Shown: in pieces, positions 1 through 4,543 of the stretch | How the letters are laid out: each line of letters opens with the position of its first letter | How positions within the stretch are numbered: the first letter of the stretch is position 1 | NCBI GenBank assembly: GCA_029864805.1 | Contig: JAOTSS010000074.1 | Span: 1 to 8,346, forward strand | Source: Candidatus Nitrosopumilus sp. | GTDB taxonomy: Archaea > Thermoproteota > Nitrososphaeria > Nitrososphaerales > Nitrosopumilaceae | Reading direction: 5' to 3' | Length of the DNA: 8,346 bases | The notes under the pieces: generated by a model | Databases searched by the model: none | Seen by the model: the letters and a program-made list of their open reading frames with translations, nothing else | Told to the model about the DNA's origin: nothing | Translations under genes and position numbers: made by a program

Positions 1-240
1 GAAAGCTGAAGCAGAACCTAAGAAATCACCCAAAGCAAAGAAAGCTGAAGCAGAACCTAAGAAATCACCCAAAGCAAAGAAAGCTGAAGCAGAACCTAAG
101 AAATCACCCAAAGCAAAGAAAGCTGAAGCAGAACCTAAGAAATCACCCAAAGCAAAGAAAGCTGAAGCAGAACCTAAGAAATCACCCAAAGCAAAGAAAG
201 CTGAAGCAGAACCTAAGAAATCACCCAAAGCAAAGAAAGC
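1..240 (+). repeat. Perfect 39-bp tandem repeat, six copies plus a partial seventh
   Basis: Units begin at 1, 40, 79, 118, 157 and 196, and a partial seventh begins at 235. By eye all six full copies are identical at every base, including synonymous positions. Such uniformity implies recent expansion by slippage or unequal crossover, or continuing homogenisation. The array probably extends to the left of the window. It lies inside the coding frame of the lysine-rich tail and keeps that frame. Confidence 0.97.
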
Positions 241-250
241 TGAAAATTAA
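2..250 (+). CDS. C-terminal repeat tail of a lysine-rich protein (partial, 5' end outside window)
   Basis: The visible 82 residues are six identical copies of KAEAEPKKSPKAK followed by KAEN and a TAA stop. Each repeat has five lysines and two glutamates, so the tail is strongly basic, and it is probably disordered. The SPKAKK step across repeat junctions resembles the SPKK-type motifs of eukaryotic histone H1 tails, which bind AT-rich DNA; a nucleic-acid-binding or nucleoid role is inferred from this resemblance only. No folded domain is visible because the N-terminus lies outside the window. The unit is a multiple of three and is also open in plus frame 3 and in at least one minus frame, so the frame choice rests on composition: K/A/E/P-rich tails are common in archaeal proteins. 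Confidence is fair for a coding tail and low for function. Confidence 0.7.
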   Translation, partial: KAEAEPKKSPKAKKAEAEPKKSPKAKKAEAEPKKSPKAKKAEAEPKKSPKAKKAEAEPKKSPKAKKAEAEPKKSPKAKKAEN

Positions 251-263
251 TTACTGTTAATTC

Positions 264-284
264 TAGATTGAAAGTTTTAATCTA
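264..284 (+). terminator. Possible terminator hairpin after the repeat protein
   Basis: TAGATTGAA and TTTAATCTA form a 9-bp stem with one G-T pair and a 3-nt loop, starting 14 nt after the TAA stop. Pyrimidine-rich sequence and a T6 run at 302-307 follow. Archaeal termination depends mainly on U-rich tracts, so the T run may be the working part and the hairpin an accessory. It has not been tested. Confidence 0.4.
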
Positions 285-442
285 TCATTACTTTCTCTAT
301 GTTTTTTAAAACATGACTATGCCGTGAGTTTTCTTACCTAAAATGAGAAAATTCCATAAAATTTCTCAAATGACACGGTTGAATAATTTGAGTTGGTATT
401 CATATGTTTGAGTGATCTGAAAGCACAAAAATGTTCAGATAA

Positions 443-479
443 ATGTGGAATATTGATGATTAATCATCAAATCCCACAT
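443..479. repeat. Two-tier hairpin with an 18-bp perfect palindrome
   Basis: TTGATGATTAATCATCAA (453-470) is a perfect palindrome. It is flanked by ATGTGG (443-448) and CCACAT (474-479), which pair perfectly, leaving a small asymmetric internal loop (4 nt against 3 nt). As RNA it folds into a 6-bp outer stem and a 7-bp inner stem with a TTAA loop. As DNA it would suit a dimeric regulator or cruciform extrusion. It is too far from the gene at 749 (270 nt) to be a core promoter operator. Confidence 0.8.
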
Positions 480-718
480 GTGTTAGGTAACTTATCTCTA
501 AAAATTTCTATTTAACCTCGATGGATGATTTCTCTGTTAATTTGAAACATCTATTCATAATATTTGATCTATATGACGATGTTGACCTAGACAAAATATT
601 CCTGTGAGCCTATAATCTAAAAAATAAATGACCCTGGTTTGTAAATTAATCTTATGTTTTGAATTATTAGATATTTATTCTGTCTGAAAATTTATTGAAT
701 AAATAGAACATCAACTAG

Positions 719-727
719 TTATTTATT
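719..727 (+). promoter_or_regulatory. Probable TATA box of the 75-aa protein gene
   Basis: TTATTTATT is centred about 26 nt before the ATG at 749, the spacing expected if transcription starts at or next to the start codon. It coincides with the right arm of a perfect 9-bp inverted repeat (GAATAAATA 697-705, TATTTATTC 720-728). A protein bound to that repeat could therefore compete with TBP. Confidence 0.45.
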
Positions 728-748
728 CCAGTAGATGTCCTGATCATT

Positions 749-976
749 ATGGGATTACTATATACTAAATTCTATCTTGATTTTGACGAAAATGAATGGA
801 AACAAATTTCTAACAATCCTATAGTTTTTCAGACTCTTCATGATAGTGTGAGTTTAGATATTGAAGACTCATCGCATAAATCTTATAAACTAAATTTTAA
901 AGAGGGCGGGAAACTTCATATGTTTAGAGTTACTGGAAGATTTCGTCTTACTTGGGATGATGATGATATACTTTAG
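749..976 (+). CDS. Hypothetical acidic protein, 75 aa
   Basis: I do not recognise a family. The protein is acidic and soluble-looking with no membrane segment or signal peptide. Residues 1-45 alternate short hydrophobic and acidic stretches (FYLDFDENEW, VSLDIED), and the C-terminal third (HMFRVTGRFRLTW) looks like beta strands before a D-D-D-D run just ahead of the end. The ATG is supported by a TATA-like box about 26 nt upstream. The next gene follows after 37 nt in the same direction but has a weak TATA-like element of its own, so co-transcription is possible but not required. Codon use resembles the neighbours. Its coding status rests on length, promoter spacing and composition only. Confidence 0.6.
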   Translation: MGLLYTKFYLDFDENEWKQISNNPIVFQTLHDSVSLDIEDSSHKSYKLNFKEGGKLHMFRVTGRFRLTWDDDDIL

Positions 977-981
977 ATGTA

Positions 982-992
982 TCACATAATAA
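982..992 (+). promoter_or_regulatory. Weak TATA-like element before the 76-aa protein gene
   Basis: The AT-rich stretch CACATAATAA is centred about 26 nt before the ATG at 1014. It matches the leaderless spacing seen elsewhere in the window, but the sequence is a poor TATA match. Confidence 0.25.
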
Positions 993-1013
993 TGGGATTC
1001 TTAAAATAATTTT

Positions 1014-1244
1014 ATGACATTGGAAGAACAAGTCACTATGGCAATTAATGATTTTGAGAATACACCTGCTGAACAAATTCTTGAAATTCTAGATAAGATA
1101 ACGCCTGAATTTAAAAGCAATTTAACGTCTGAATATCTCCAGGGTAAAATCCAAAAGATTTTGGAACTGAATGGAGAATCTGAAAAAAAGGAACAGTGTA
1201 AAGCATTAATGCCATATCTGGATTGGTATTTACAGGGACTCTGA
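1014..1244 (+). CDS. Hypothetical small helical protein, 76 aa
   Basis: No family is recognised. The sequence is almost entirely amphipathic helix: residues 2-15 (TLEEQVTMAINDFE), 18-28 (AEQILEILDKI), 38-53 and 58-75. It is acidic to neutral with a single cysteine near residue 62 and no membrane segment. A small helical bundle or protein-binding adaptor is a reasonable guess from shape only. It ends two nucleotides before the stop codon of the convergent gene on the minus strand, leaving no room for separate terminators, so the two transcripts probably overlap at their 3' ends. Confidence 0.65.
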   Translation: MTLEEQVTMAINDFENTPAEQILEILDKITPEFKSNLTSEYLQGKIQKILELNGESEKKEQCKALMPYLDWYLQGL

Positions 1245-1246
1245 TA

Positions 1247-1672
1247 TTATTCTGAAAATTGTTTTATTTTACGTAATGCAATTTTAATAATACTTAGATC
1301 GTCTCTAGCTTCAACCATATTTCCTACCAGTTTGACAAAATACTCATGTCCTGTATCTTGTGCTTTTTTTATATCTGCCTCATAGCATGACAATGCTTTT
1401 TCTAAAAATGGTATGTCTTCATTTAATTCGATAGTCATTTTAGTCTCTGATAAATTATTTTGAATTTTTTGTATTGTTTTATCAATAATGGGGATTGTTT
1501 TCATTGCTTGTTGATTTAGGACTGACGAAAACATTGCAGCGGCATCTTTTAGCTCTGGACTATTGCCGATGGTTTTTAGTCTATTTTTATAATGTTTTAA
1601 AGATTTTATAATTATTTCATAACCTCCCTCATCTTTCAAATATATTGCACCAACCCATAATTTCTCTGACAT
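1247..1672 (-). CDS. Hypothetical helical protein, 141 aa
   Basis: No family is recognised. Predicted content is mostly helix: residues 15-33, 40-58 (ELKDAAAMFSSVLNQQAMK), 60-80 (a run of I/K/Q heptad-like spacing), 86-107 and 108-139. It has one cysteine (C97) and no signal peptide or membrane helix. The N-terminus (MSEKLWVGAIYLKDEGGYEIIIKSL) could carry a short strand before the first helix. The layout resembles a four- or five-helix bundle. The ATG is supported by a good TATA-like box about 28 nt upstream. It is a single-gene unit, convergent with the 76-aa gene and in the same direction as the membrane protein gene upstream. Confidence 0.7.
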   Translation of the reverse strand: MSEKLWVGAIYLKDEGGYEIIIKSLKHYKNRLKTIGNSPELKDAAAMFSSVLNQQAMKTIPIIDKTIQKIQNNLSETKMTIELNEDIPFLEKALSCYEADIKKAQDTGHEYFVKLVGNMVEARDDLSIIKIALRKIKQFSE

Positions 1673-1693
1673 GTTCTGATGTTATTAACTTGG

Positions 1694-1706
1694 AATATTA
1701 TAATTT
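1694..1706 (-). promoter_or_regulatory. TATA box of the 141-aa helical protein gene
   Basis: On the minus strand the sequence reads AAATTATAATATT and is centred about 28 nt before the ATG. It is one of the better TATA matches in the window and implies a leaderless or nearly leaderless transcript. Confidence 0.55.
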
Positions 1707-1768
1707 AGTTGTGGAATTTAGAGACCTGTAGATTTTAGTTATTTATGATTTTAAAAAATAATTTAATG

Positions 1769-1993
1769 TTAAACATCAAAATTTTCTTGTATGGGTCGCT
1801 TACTTTTACTAATCAAGTTTAGCAAAATACCAGCTAAAGTTACACCCATTCCCACAAGTCCAATAAACGTCCCAATATTTTTAATCAACCTCAAAAAAAG
1901 ATCCGTCTGCCCCAACTCTATAGAATAAAACATTGCTAGACCCAAAGTAAACATGATTATTCCAATAACTATTACTGGAAATCCTGGCTTCAT
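1769..1993 (-). CDS. Small two-helix membrane protein, 74 aa
   Basis: Two hydrophobic segments are clear: residues 5-24 (FPVIVIGIIMFTLGLAMFYS) and 40-61, both glycine-rich in their centres (GLVGMG). They are joined by a short loop with E26, D31, R35 and K38. The tail after the second helix is basic (KSKRP) and then acidic (ENFDV). By the positive-inside rule the C-terminus would be cytoplasmic, giving a hairpin topology with both ends inside. No catalytic motif or known family is seen. It has its own promoter and is transcribed in the same direction as the neighbouring helical protein gene, with about 95 nt between them, so it is probably a separate unit. Confidence 0.65.
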   Translation of the reverse strand: MKPGFPVIVIGIIMFTLGLAMFYSIELGQTDLFLRLIKNIGTFIGLVGMGVTLAGILLNLISKSKRPIQENFDV

Positions 1994-2010
1994 ATACTGT
2001 GTATTTTTTT

Positions 2011-2022
2011 CTAATTAATAAA
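2011..2022 (-). promoter_or_regulatory. TATA-like box of the small membrane protein gene
   Basis: On the minus strand TTTATTAATTAG is centred about 24 nt before the ATG. It fits the leaderless pattern, though the sequence is generic AT. Confidence 0.4.
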
Positions 2023-2277
2023 CACGAATAATTAAGTGATATTTTAAATTGAATTTCTTATTTATGGTTTTTTACCTTTACTTCTTTTTGATCTCAATCA
2101 TTCAAAATTCACATACGTGTGATTTTAGTCATCTTTGCCAAATTAAAATGAAAAATTAAACAACACAAAGAAAAAATCAAAAATAAACAAGAAAACCCAA
2201 AAATTAGGTTATCTTGAAAATCCGTAACATGAAATCACTGTTAAAAAATTTCTAGGAACAAATATCAAATAAGATGG

Positions 2278-2286
2278 AAAAAATAA
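2278..2286 (-). terminator. U-tract terminator of the O-methyltransferase gene
   Basis: Directly after the TGA stop the minus strand reads TTATTTTTT, followed by another T6 run at 2243-2248. Short oligo-T tracts just after a stop are the usual archaeal intrinsic termination signal, and no hairpin is required. Confidence 0.5.
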
Positions 2287-2904
2287 TCATTTTAATTTAA
2301 TTGTAATCTCCTCACCATTTCCAATCTTAGATGTAATGGTTAGAAGATCAGGGTTTGTTTTCAAATAATCTGAAAATTTCTTCATATCTTTCCTGTATTT
2401 TTCTGGATACAACATATTGTCTGTAACAATAATCCCTTTGATAGAAACCATTGGTAAAATTAAATTAAAATATCTGATAACATTTTCTTTATCTGCATCA
2501 ATTAAAACAAAATCAAAAAAATTTCTATATTTCTTTTGCTTGCTAAACTCCTTTAGAGCATCTATTGCATTTCCTTCTTTAATCTGGATTGTCTCTTGAA
2601 CCTCTGCATTTAGAAAATTCTCTTTTGCCTTCTTGATTTTGGTTGGATTGTGTTCTATCGTTATGATTTTTCCTGATTGTTCTGAAATTGCTTCAGCACA
2701 CCAAATTGTGGAATAGCCTACAGATGTGCCTATTTCAAGCATGTTTTTTGCCTTTCTGAGGCGTAAAATCATGTTTAGTAATTCTCCTGTTTCTTTTGTT
2801 ATTGCAAGCATCCTATTTTCTGGCAAAACGTTAATTTTTCTTGATTTTTCAAGTGATGACTGTTCTTCCAGTTCATCAAGAACATTGCTAATGGAATCTT
2901 TCAT
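2287..2904 (-). CDS. SAM-dependent O-methyltransferase (CCoAOMT-like, Methyltransf_3 family), 205 aa
   Basis: A Rossmann-fold methyltransferase expected to move a methyl group from S-adenosylmethionine to a hydroxyl, in a divalent-metal-dependent way. The substrate cannot be told from sequence. Visible motifs, numbered from the longer 211-residue reading, are the SAM-binding glycine loop MLEIGTSVGYST (61-72), the acidic ribose-binding end of strand 2 (IITIEHNP, E90), and the family signature DADK (142-145) followed by VTDN (166-169). D142, D168 and N169 correspond to the usual metal ligands. The length suits bacterial and archaeal CCoAOMT-like enzymes. The reading frame can begin at a TTG at 2922, but a TATA box centred near 2934 is 30 nt from the in-frame ATG at 2904 and only 12 nt from the TTG, so I choose the ATG. 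The gene is a monocistron, divergent from the DUF6659-like gene. Confidence 0.9.
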   Translation of the reverse strand: MKDSISNVLDELEEQSSLEKSRKINVLPENRMLAITKETGELLNMILRLRKAKNMLEIGTSVGYSTIWCAEAISEQSGKIITIEHNPTKIKKAKENFLNAEVQETIQIKEGNAIDALKEFSKQKKYRNFFDFVLIDADKENVIRYFNLILPMVSIKGIIVTDNMLYPEKYRKDMKKFSDYLKTNPDLLTITSKIGNGEEITIKLK

Positions 2905-2929
2905 GTATTGACATATTTTCAAATGAATT

Positions 2930-2938
2930 TAACTATAA
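2930..2938 (-). promoter_or_regulatory. TATA box of the O-methyltransferase gene; decides the start codon
   Basis: On the minus strand TTATAGTTA is centred 30 nt before the ATG at 2904. Transcription would begin downstream of the alternative TTG codon at 2922, which makes that TTG an unlikely start. Confidence 0.55.
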
Positions 2939-2973
2939 TTTTGAATGTTGGATATCTTGGAACGGTTTGATAG

Positions 2974-2983
2974 CTTATATTTA
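2974..2983 (+). promoter_or_regulatory. TATA box of the DUF6659-like gene
   Basis: CTTATATTTA is centred about 28 nt before the ATG at 3007, the classic archaeal spacing for a leaderless mRNA. It is about 45 bp from the oppositely oriented TATA box of the methyltransferase gene, so one regulator bound between them could affect both. Confidence 0.6.
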
Positions 2984-3006
2984 GTAAAAATATTTTTCAT
3001 TTTAAC

Positions 3007-3387
3007 ATGGTGTCTGCAAAAAAGCCAAATCTTTTGGAAATTGTTCAGAAAATTCTTAATTTAGATTCCAAAATGAGATTTGCTGCTATAATTGATCCAA
3101 AGGGGAAGATCAGAGAAGGAATTATGAAAACCGGAAAAACTAATCTTAAAACCCAAAAAGAGGAAGAACATTTCTGTAAACAAGTAGCTCAGAGAAGATC
3201 AATGAGAAAAGAATTTGATCGTTCTCTAGGTAAAGTGAGGTATGTTCATGTTGAAAGAGAGAAAGTGTCTCAAATGGTTATTTACACAAAAAGAAATATT
3301 GTATATTTTACAATGGAACCTGAAATGCCTATTGATGTAAAAATCAGATTAATCACTAGAATAAAAAAACTGACAACAGACATTTAG
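3007..3387 (+). CDS. Conserved thaumarchaeal-type protein, DUF6659-like with a roadblock-like layout, 126 aa
   Basis: The sequence resembles short thaumarchaeal proteins that I associate with DUF6659; this is recall, not a search. The layout is an N-terminal helix (8-19, LLEIVQKILNLD), a strand and turn RFAAIIDPKGKIREGI (24-39), a charged helix (50-71, including EEEHFCKQVAQRRSMRKEFD), paired strands RYVHVE (78-83) and QMVIYTKRNIVYFTME (89-104), and a C-terminal helix (108-122). This helix-strand-strand-helix-strand-strand-helix order recalls roadblock/LC7 or profilin-like modules, which act as protein-interaction or small-GTPase-associated platforms. No catalytic residues are visible. The protein is strongly basic. 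It has a clear promoter and is followed after 27 nt by another same-strand gene. Coding is nearly certain; the family name is moderate and the function unknown. Confidence 0.8.
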   Translation: MVSAKKPNLLEIVQKILNLDSKMRFAAIIDPKGKIREGIMKTGKTNLKTQKEEEHFCKQVAQRRSMRKEFDRSLGKVRYVHVEREKVSQMVIYTKRNIVYFTMEPEMPIDVKIRLITRIKKLTTDI

Positions 3388-3395
3388 ATTTAATC
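3387..3395 (+). promoter_or_regulatory. Possible TATA-like element overlapping the previous stop codon
   Basis: GATTTAATC is centred about 24 nt before the ATG at 3415 and begins on the last base of the upstream TAG stop. It may give the 115-aa gene its own start, but read-through from the upstream gene is equally possible. Confidence 0.25.
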
Positions 3396-3414
3396 TCACT
3401 CTATTTCTAAAACT

Positions 3415-3762
3415 ATGACTTTTCACAAATATCTTGGCGATTCTAAAATGTTTGAATATGATAAACATTATAGGGAATGTCAGCAACTAAACAAGCCCTT
3501 CATCAAGGCAAGAATAAACCCTAGTCATGGGAATTATTATGTTCAAATAGATTTGGTTACTTGTAATTATGAACTGACAAAAAAAGAACAAGAAGAGATG
3601 ATTAATTTATTTAGAAATAAAATGAATTTTACAAAATCTCCTTCAAATGTTCAAAATTTTAGCATGGATAAAGAACTAGCATGGTTTGATGGTGTATCTC
3701 CCGAACATGTGGATGATTTTTGTATTTATCTTTATGATTTAACCCAAAAATATCATGACTAG
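3415..3762 (+). CDS. Hypothetical protein, 115 aa
   Basis: No family is recognised. It appears to be a small alpha/beta soluble protein: a strand around NYYVQIDLVTCNYEL (40-54), a helix KKEQEEMINLFRNKM (56-70), and a C-terminal helix after the loop FDGVSPEHVDDFC (91-103). Cysteines are at 22, 50 and 103, unlike most neighbours, but they form no CxxC motif. A second in-frame ATG at codon 12 (MFEYDKHYREC) is possible; I keep the first because a TATA-like element lies about 24 nt before it. It follows the DUF6659-like gene after 27 nt and may be co-transcribed with it. Its TAG stop interlocks with the stop codon of the convergent minus-strand gene. Confidence 0.7.
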   Translation: MTFHKYLGDSKMFEYDKHYRECQQLNKPFIKARINPSHGNYYVQIDLVTCNYELTKKEQEEMINLFRNKMNFTKSPSNVQNFSMDKELAWFDGVSPEHVDDFCIYLYDLTQKYHD

Positions 3763-3965
3763 AATCTAATCAGATTTTTTAAAATTTTGTCAACTACCTG
3801 AACTTCTTGTCTTCTTTCTTTTATTGTGGCCTCGTTCCATTTTTTAGCAAATTCTGATTGTTTATCTAATTTTTCTAATTCTTCGATGTATTTAATCAGG
3901 TGTATTTTGTAGTCATGTAGTAAGTCTAAGTGTTTATTGTGATTTTTTTCAGTTGGTGTTGCCAT
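3759..3965 (-). CDS. Hypothetical charged helical protein, 68 aa (second gene of an overlapping pair)
   Basis: No family is recognised. After a polar N-terminus the chain is one or two long helices: residues 11-40 (HLDLLHDYKIHLIKYIEELEKL) and 44-66 (KKWNEATIKERRQEVQVVDKIL), with leucine and isoleucine spaced as in short coiled coils. It is basic, with no cysteine or membrane helix. Its ATG lies inside the 3' end of the upstream gene, overlapping by 17 nt in another frame, so translation is probably coupled and the two products may act together. Its TAG stop shares the palindrome CTAG with the TAG stop of the plus-strand gene. Confidence 0.65.
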   Translation of the reverse strand: MATPTEKNHNKHLDLLHDYKIHLIKYIEELEKLDKQSEFAKKWNEATIKERRQEVQVVDKILKNLIRF

Positions 3966-4182
3966 TCCATTCCTCTTCTTTAATCTCTGGAAACATCTCT
4001 TTTATTCGCTTTTTGTCTTCTTCCATTGCATTAATTCTACTCTCTAGATGTTCTTTAATCACCTGTTCGTTCTCTCCCTCTTTTTCTTTTTGAATATTTG
4101 AAATGATTTTGGTTAAAGATTTGTAATATGCAATATGGTTTTTCTTTGATTCCTCGGTTCTATCTTCTTTTTTAATATCCAT
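3949..4182 (-). CDS. Hypothetical charged coiled-coil protein, 77 aa (first gene of an overlapping pair)
   Basis: No family is recognised. Nearly half of the residues are charged (K, E, D, R). Residues 12-35 (KKNHIAYYKSLTKIISNI...) and 36-64 (ENEQVIKEHLESRINAMEED...) look like continuous helices with hydrophobics at heptad-like spacing, followed by a proline-containing end (FPEIKEEEWNGNTN). This suggests a small coiled-coil or helical hairpin. It overlaps the downstream gene by 17 nt and is divergent from the DUF5615-like gene, with 85 nt between the starts. Although this is a two-gene cassette of small proteins, neither shows a toxin or DNA-binding motif, so I do not call it a toxin-antitoxin pair. 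Confidence 0.65.
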   Translation of the reverse strand: MDIKKEDRTEESKKNHIAYYKSLTKIISNIQKEKEGENEQVIKEHLESRINAMEEDKKRIKEMFPEIKEEEWNGNTN

Positions 4183-4202
4183 GTAAAATTAATGATTTAA
4201 TT

Positions 4203-4214
4203 GAAAATAAGTAC
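4203..4214 (-). promoter_or_regulatory. TATA-like box of the overlapping small-protein pair
   Basis: On the minus strand GTACTTATTTTC is centred about 26 nt before the ATG. Between it and the gene lies the inverted repeat AATTAA-tgat-TTAATT (4187-4202), which might be an operator or chance in AT-rich DNA. Confidence 0.35.
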
Positions 4215-4238
4215 TTGATCATTTAATACGCATTTACA

Positions 4239-4247
4239 CTAATATTG
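4239..4247 (+). promoter_or_regulatory. TATA-like box of the DUF5615-like gene
   Basis: CTAATATTG is centred about 25 nt before the ATG at 4268. It lies back to back with the TATA-like box of the minus-strand pair, about 35 bp away. Confidence 0.4.
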
Positions 4248-4267
4248 AATTTGAATTATTCTATAAT

Positions 4268-4543
4268 ATGAAAATTCTTGTTGATGAAAACCTAGATGGC
4301 ATGGATGAACGACTAAATGGCTTGGGGTATGATGCTCAAAGTGTGCGAAAACTGCAGATTGCAGGACAAAAACTCGGTTCTGATTATTCCATAATTAATT
4401 ATGCTCGTGAAAATGAAATGATTATTGTAACAAAAGATACAGAATTTCGTAAGGCAAGCGAAGAAAATAATTTCCCCTTGATTCTTCTTGATGATGAGGA
4501 AATTCTCAAAGTAATTGTTGAAAAACTAAAAAATTTCAGTTGA
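4268..4543 (+). CDS. DUF5615 / Mut7-C-like PIN-fold protein, 91 aa
   Basis: The protein matches the DUF5615 pattern of compact PIN-like proteins. It opens with MKILVDENLD, where D6 and E7 are the expected first acidic pair. A GYDAQSVRKL segment follows (20-29), then SDYSIINYARENE (38-50) with D39, the hallmark IIVTKDTEF (52-60) with D57, and a final strand LILLDDEE (71-78). PIN-fold proteins are usually Mg-dependent ribonucleases and DUF5615 members are often toxin-like; nuclease activity is inferred from the retained acidic residues. The usual family form is TKDxDF; here the last acidic residue is E59. The length is at the short end for the family. The common DUF433 antitoxin partner is absent from both sides. 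The 3' end overlaps the convergent winged-helix gene by 8 nt. Confidence 0.8.
   Translation: MKILVDENLDGMDERLNGLGYDAQSVRKLQIAGQKLGSDYSIINYARENEMIIVTKDTEFRKASEENNFPLILLDDEEILKVIVEKLKNFS

Larger units (their letters stand above)
251..748. other. Gene-poor 498-nt gap with dense inverted repeats
   Basis: I find no ORF of useful length on either strand. The left half holds several stems: 264-284; 299-314 (ATGTTTT/AAAACAT); competing stems within 322-378; and the strong 443-479 hairpin. The middle (480-660) shows only a weak 6-bp inverted pair, AACATC 546-551 with GATGTT 578-583. The right end holds an ATTTATT cluster over the next promoter. The stem density suggests a structured 3' UTR or an untranslated RNA, but no known RNA family was recognised. 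Confidence 0.5.
1994..2286. other. Intergenic region with an inverted repeat and an A-skewed tract
   Basis: No gene is seen. The region carries the promoter of the small membrane protein, an imperfect inverted repeat at 2105-2126 (TCACA-tacg-TGTGA with flanking AAA/TTT), and a long tract at about 2139-2206 in which the plus strand is nearly all A with some C and G. For minus-strand transcripts leaving the methyltransferase gene this tract is U-rich and could act as a fail-safe terminator. Confidence 0.5.

Noticed and set aside
1..240. CRISPR array
   Set aside because: The 39-bp units are directly contiguous with no variable spacers, and they form an open coding frame ending in a stop codon.
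415..470. C/D-box small RNA suggested by TGATGA and CTGA
   Set aside because: The TGATGA lies inside the palindrome. On the minus strand a CTGA follows at a plausible distance, but there is no second C'/D' pair and no closing terminal stem in the right place.
2105..2126. CRP/FNR-type binding site
   Set aside because: The half-sites are in the opposite order (TCACA before TGTGA) from the CRP consensus, and CRP sites are not expected in this lineage.
2417..2911. Plus-strand ORFs at 2417-2599 and 2726-2911
   Set aside because: They are antisense to the well-supported methyltransferase and have shadow-like hydrophobic and serine-rich composition.
2905..2922. Six-codon N-terminal extension of the methyltransferase from a TTG
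   Set aside because: The TATA box is only 12 nt from the TTG but 30 nt from the in-frame ATG, and the extension carries no family-conserved residues.
3759..4182. Toxin-antitoxin system
   Set aside because: The two-gene overlapping layout fits, but neither product shows a toxin fold, a DNA-binding motif or a known antitoxin motif.
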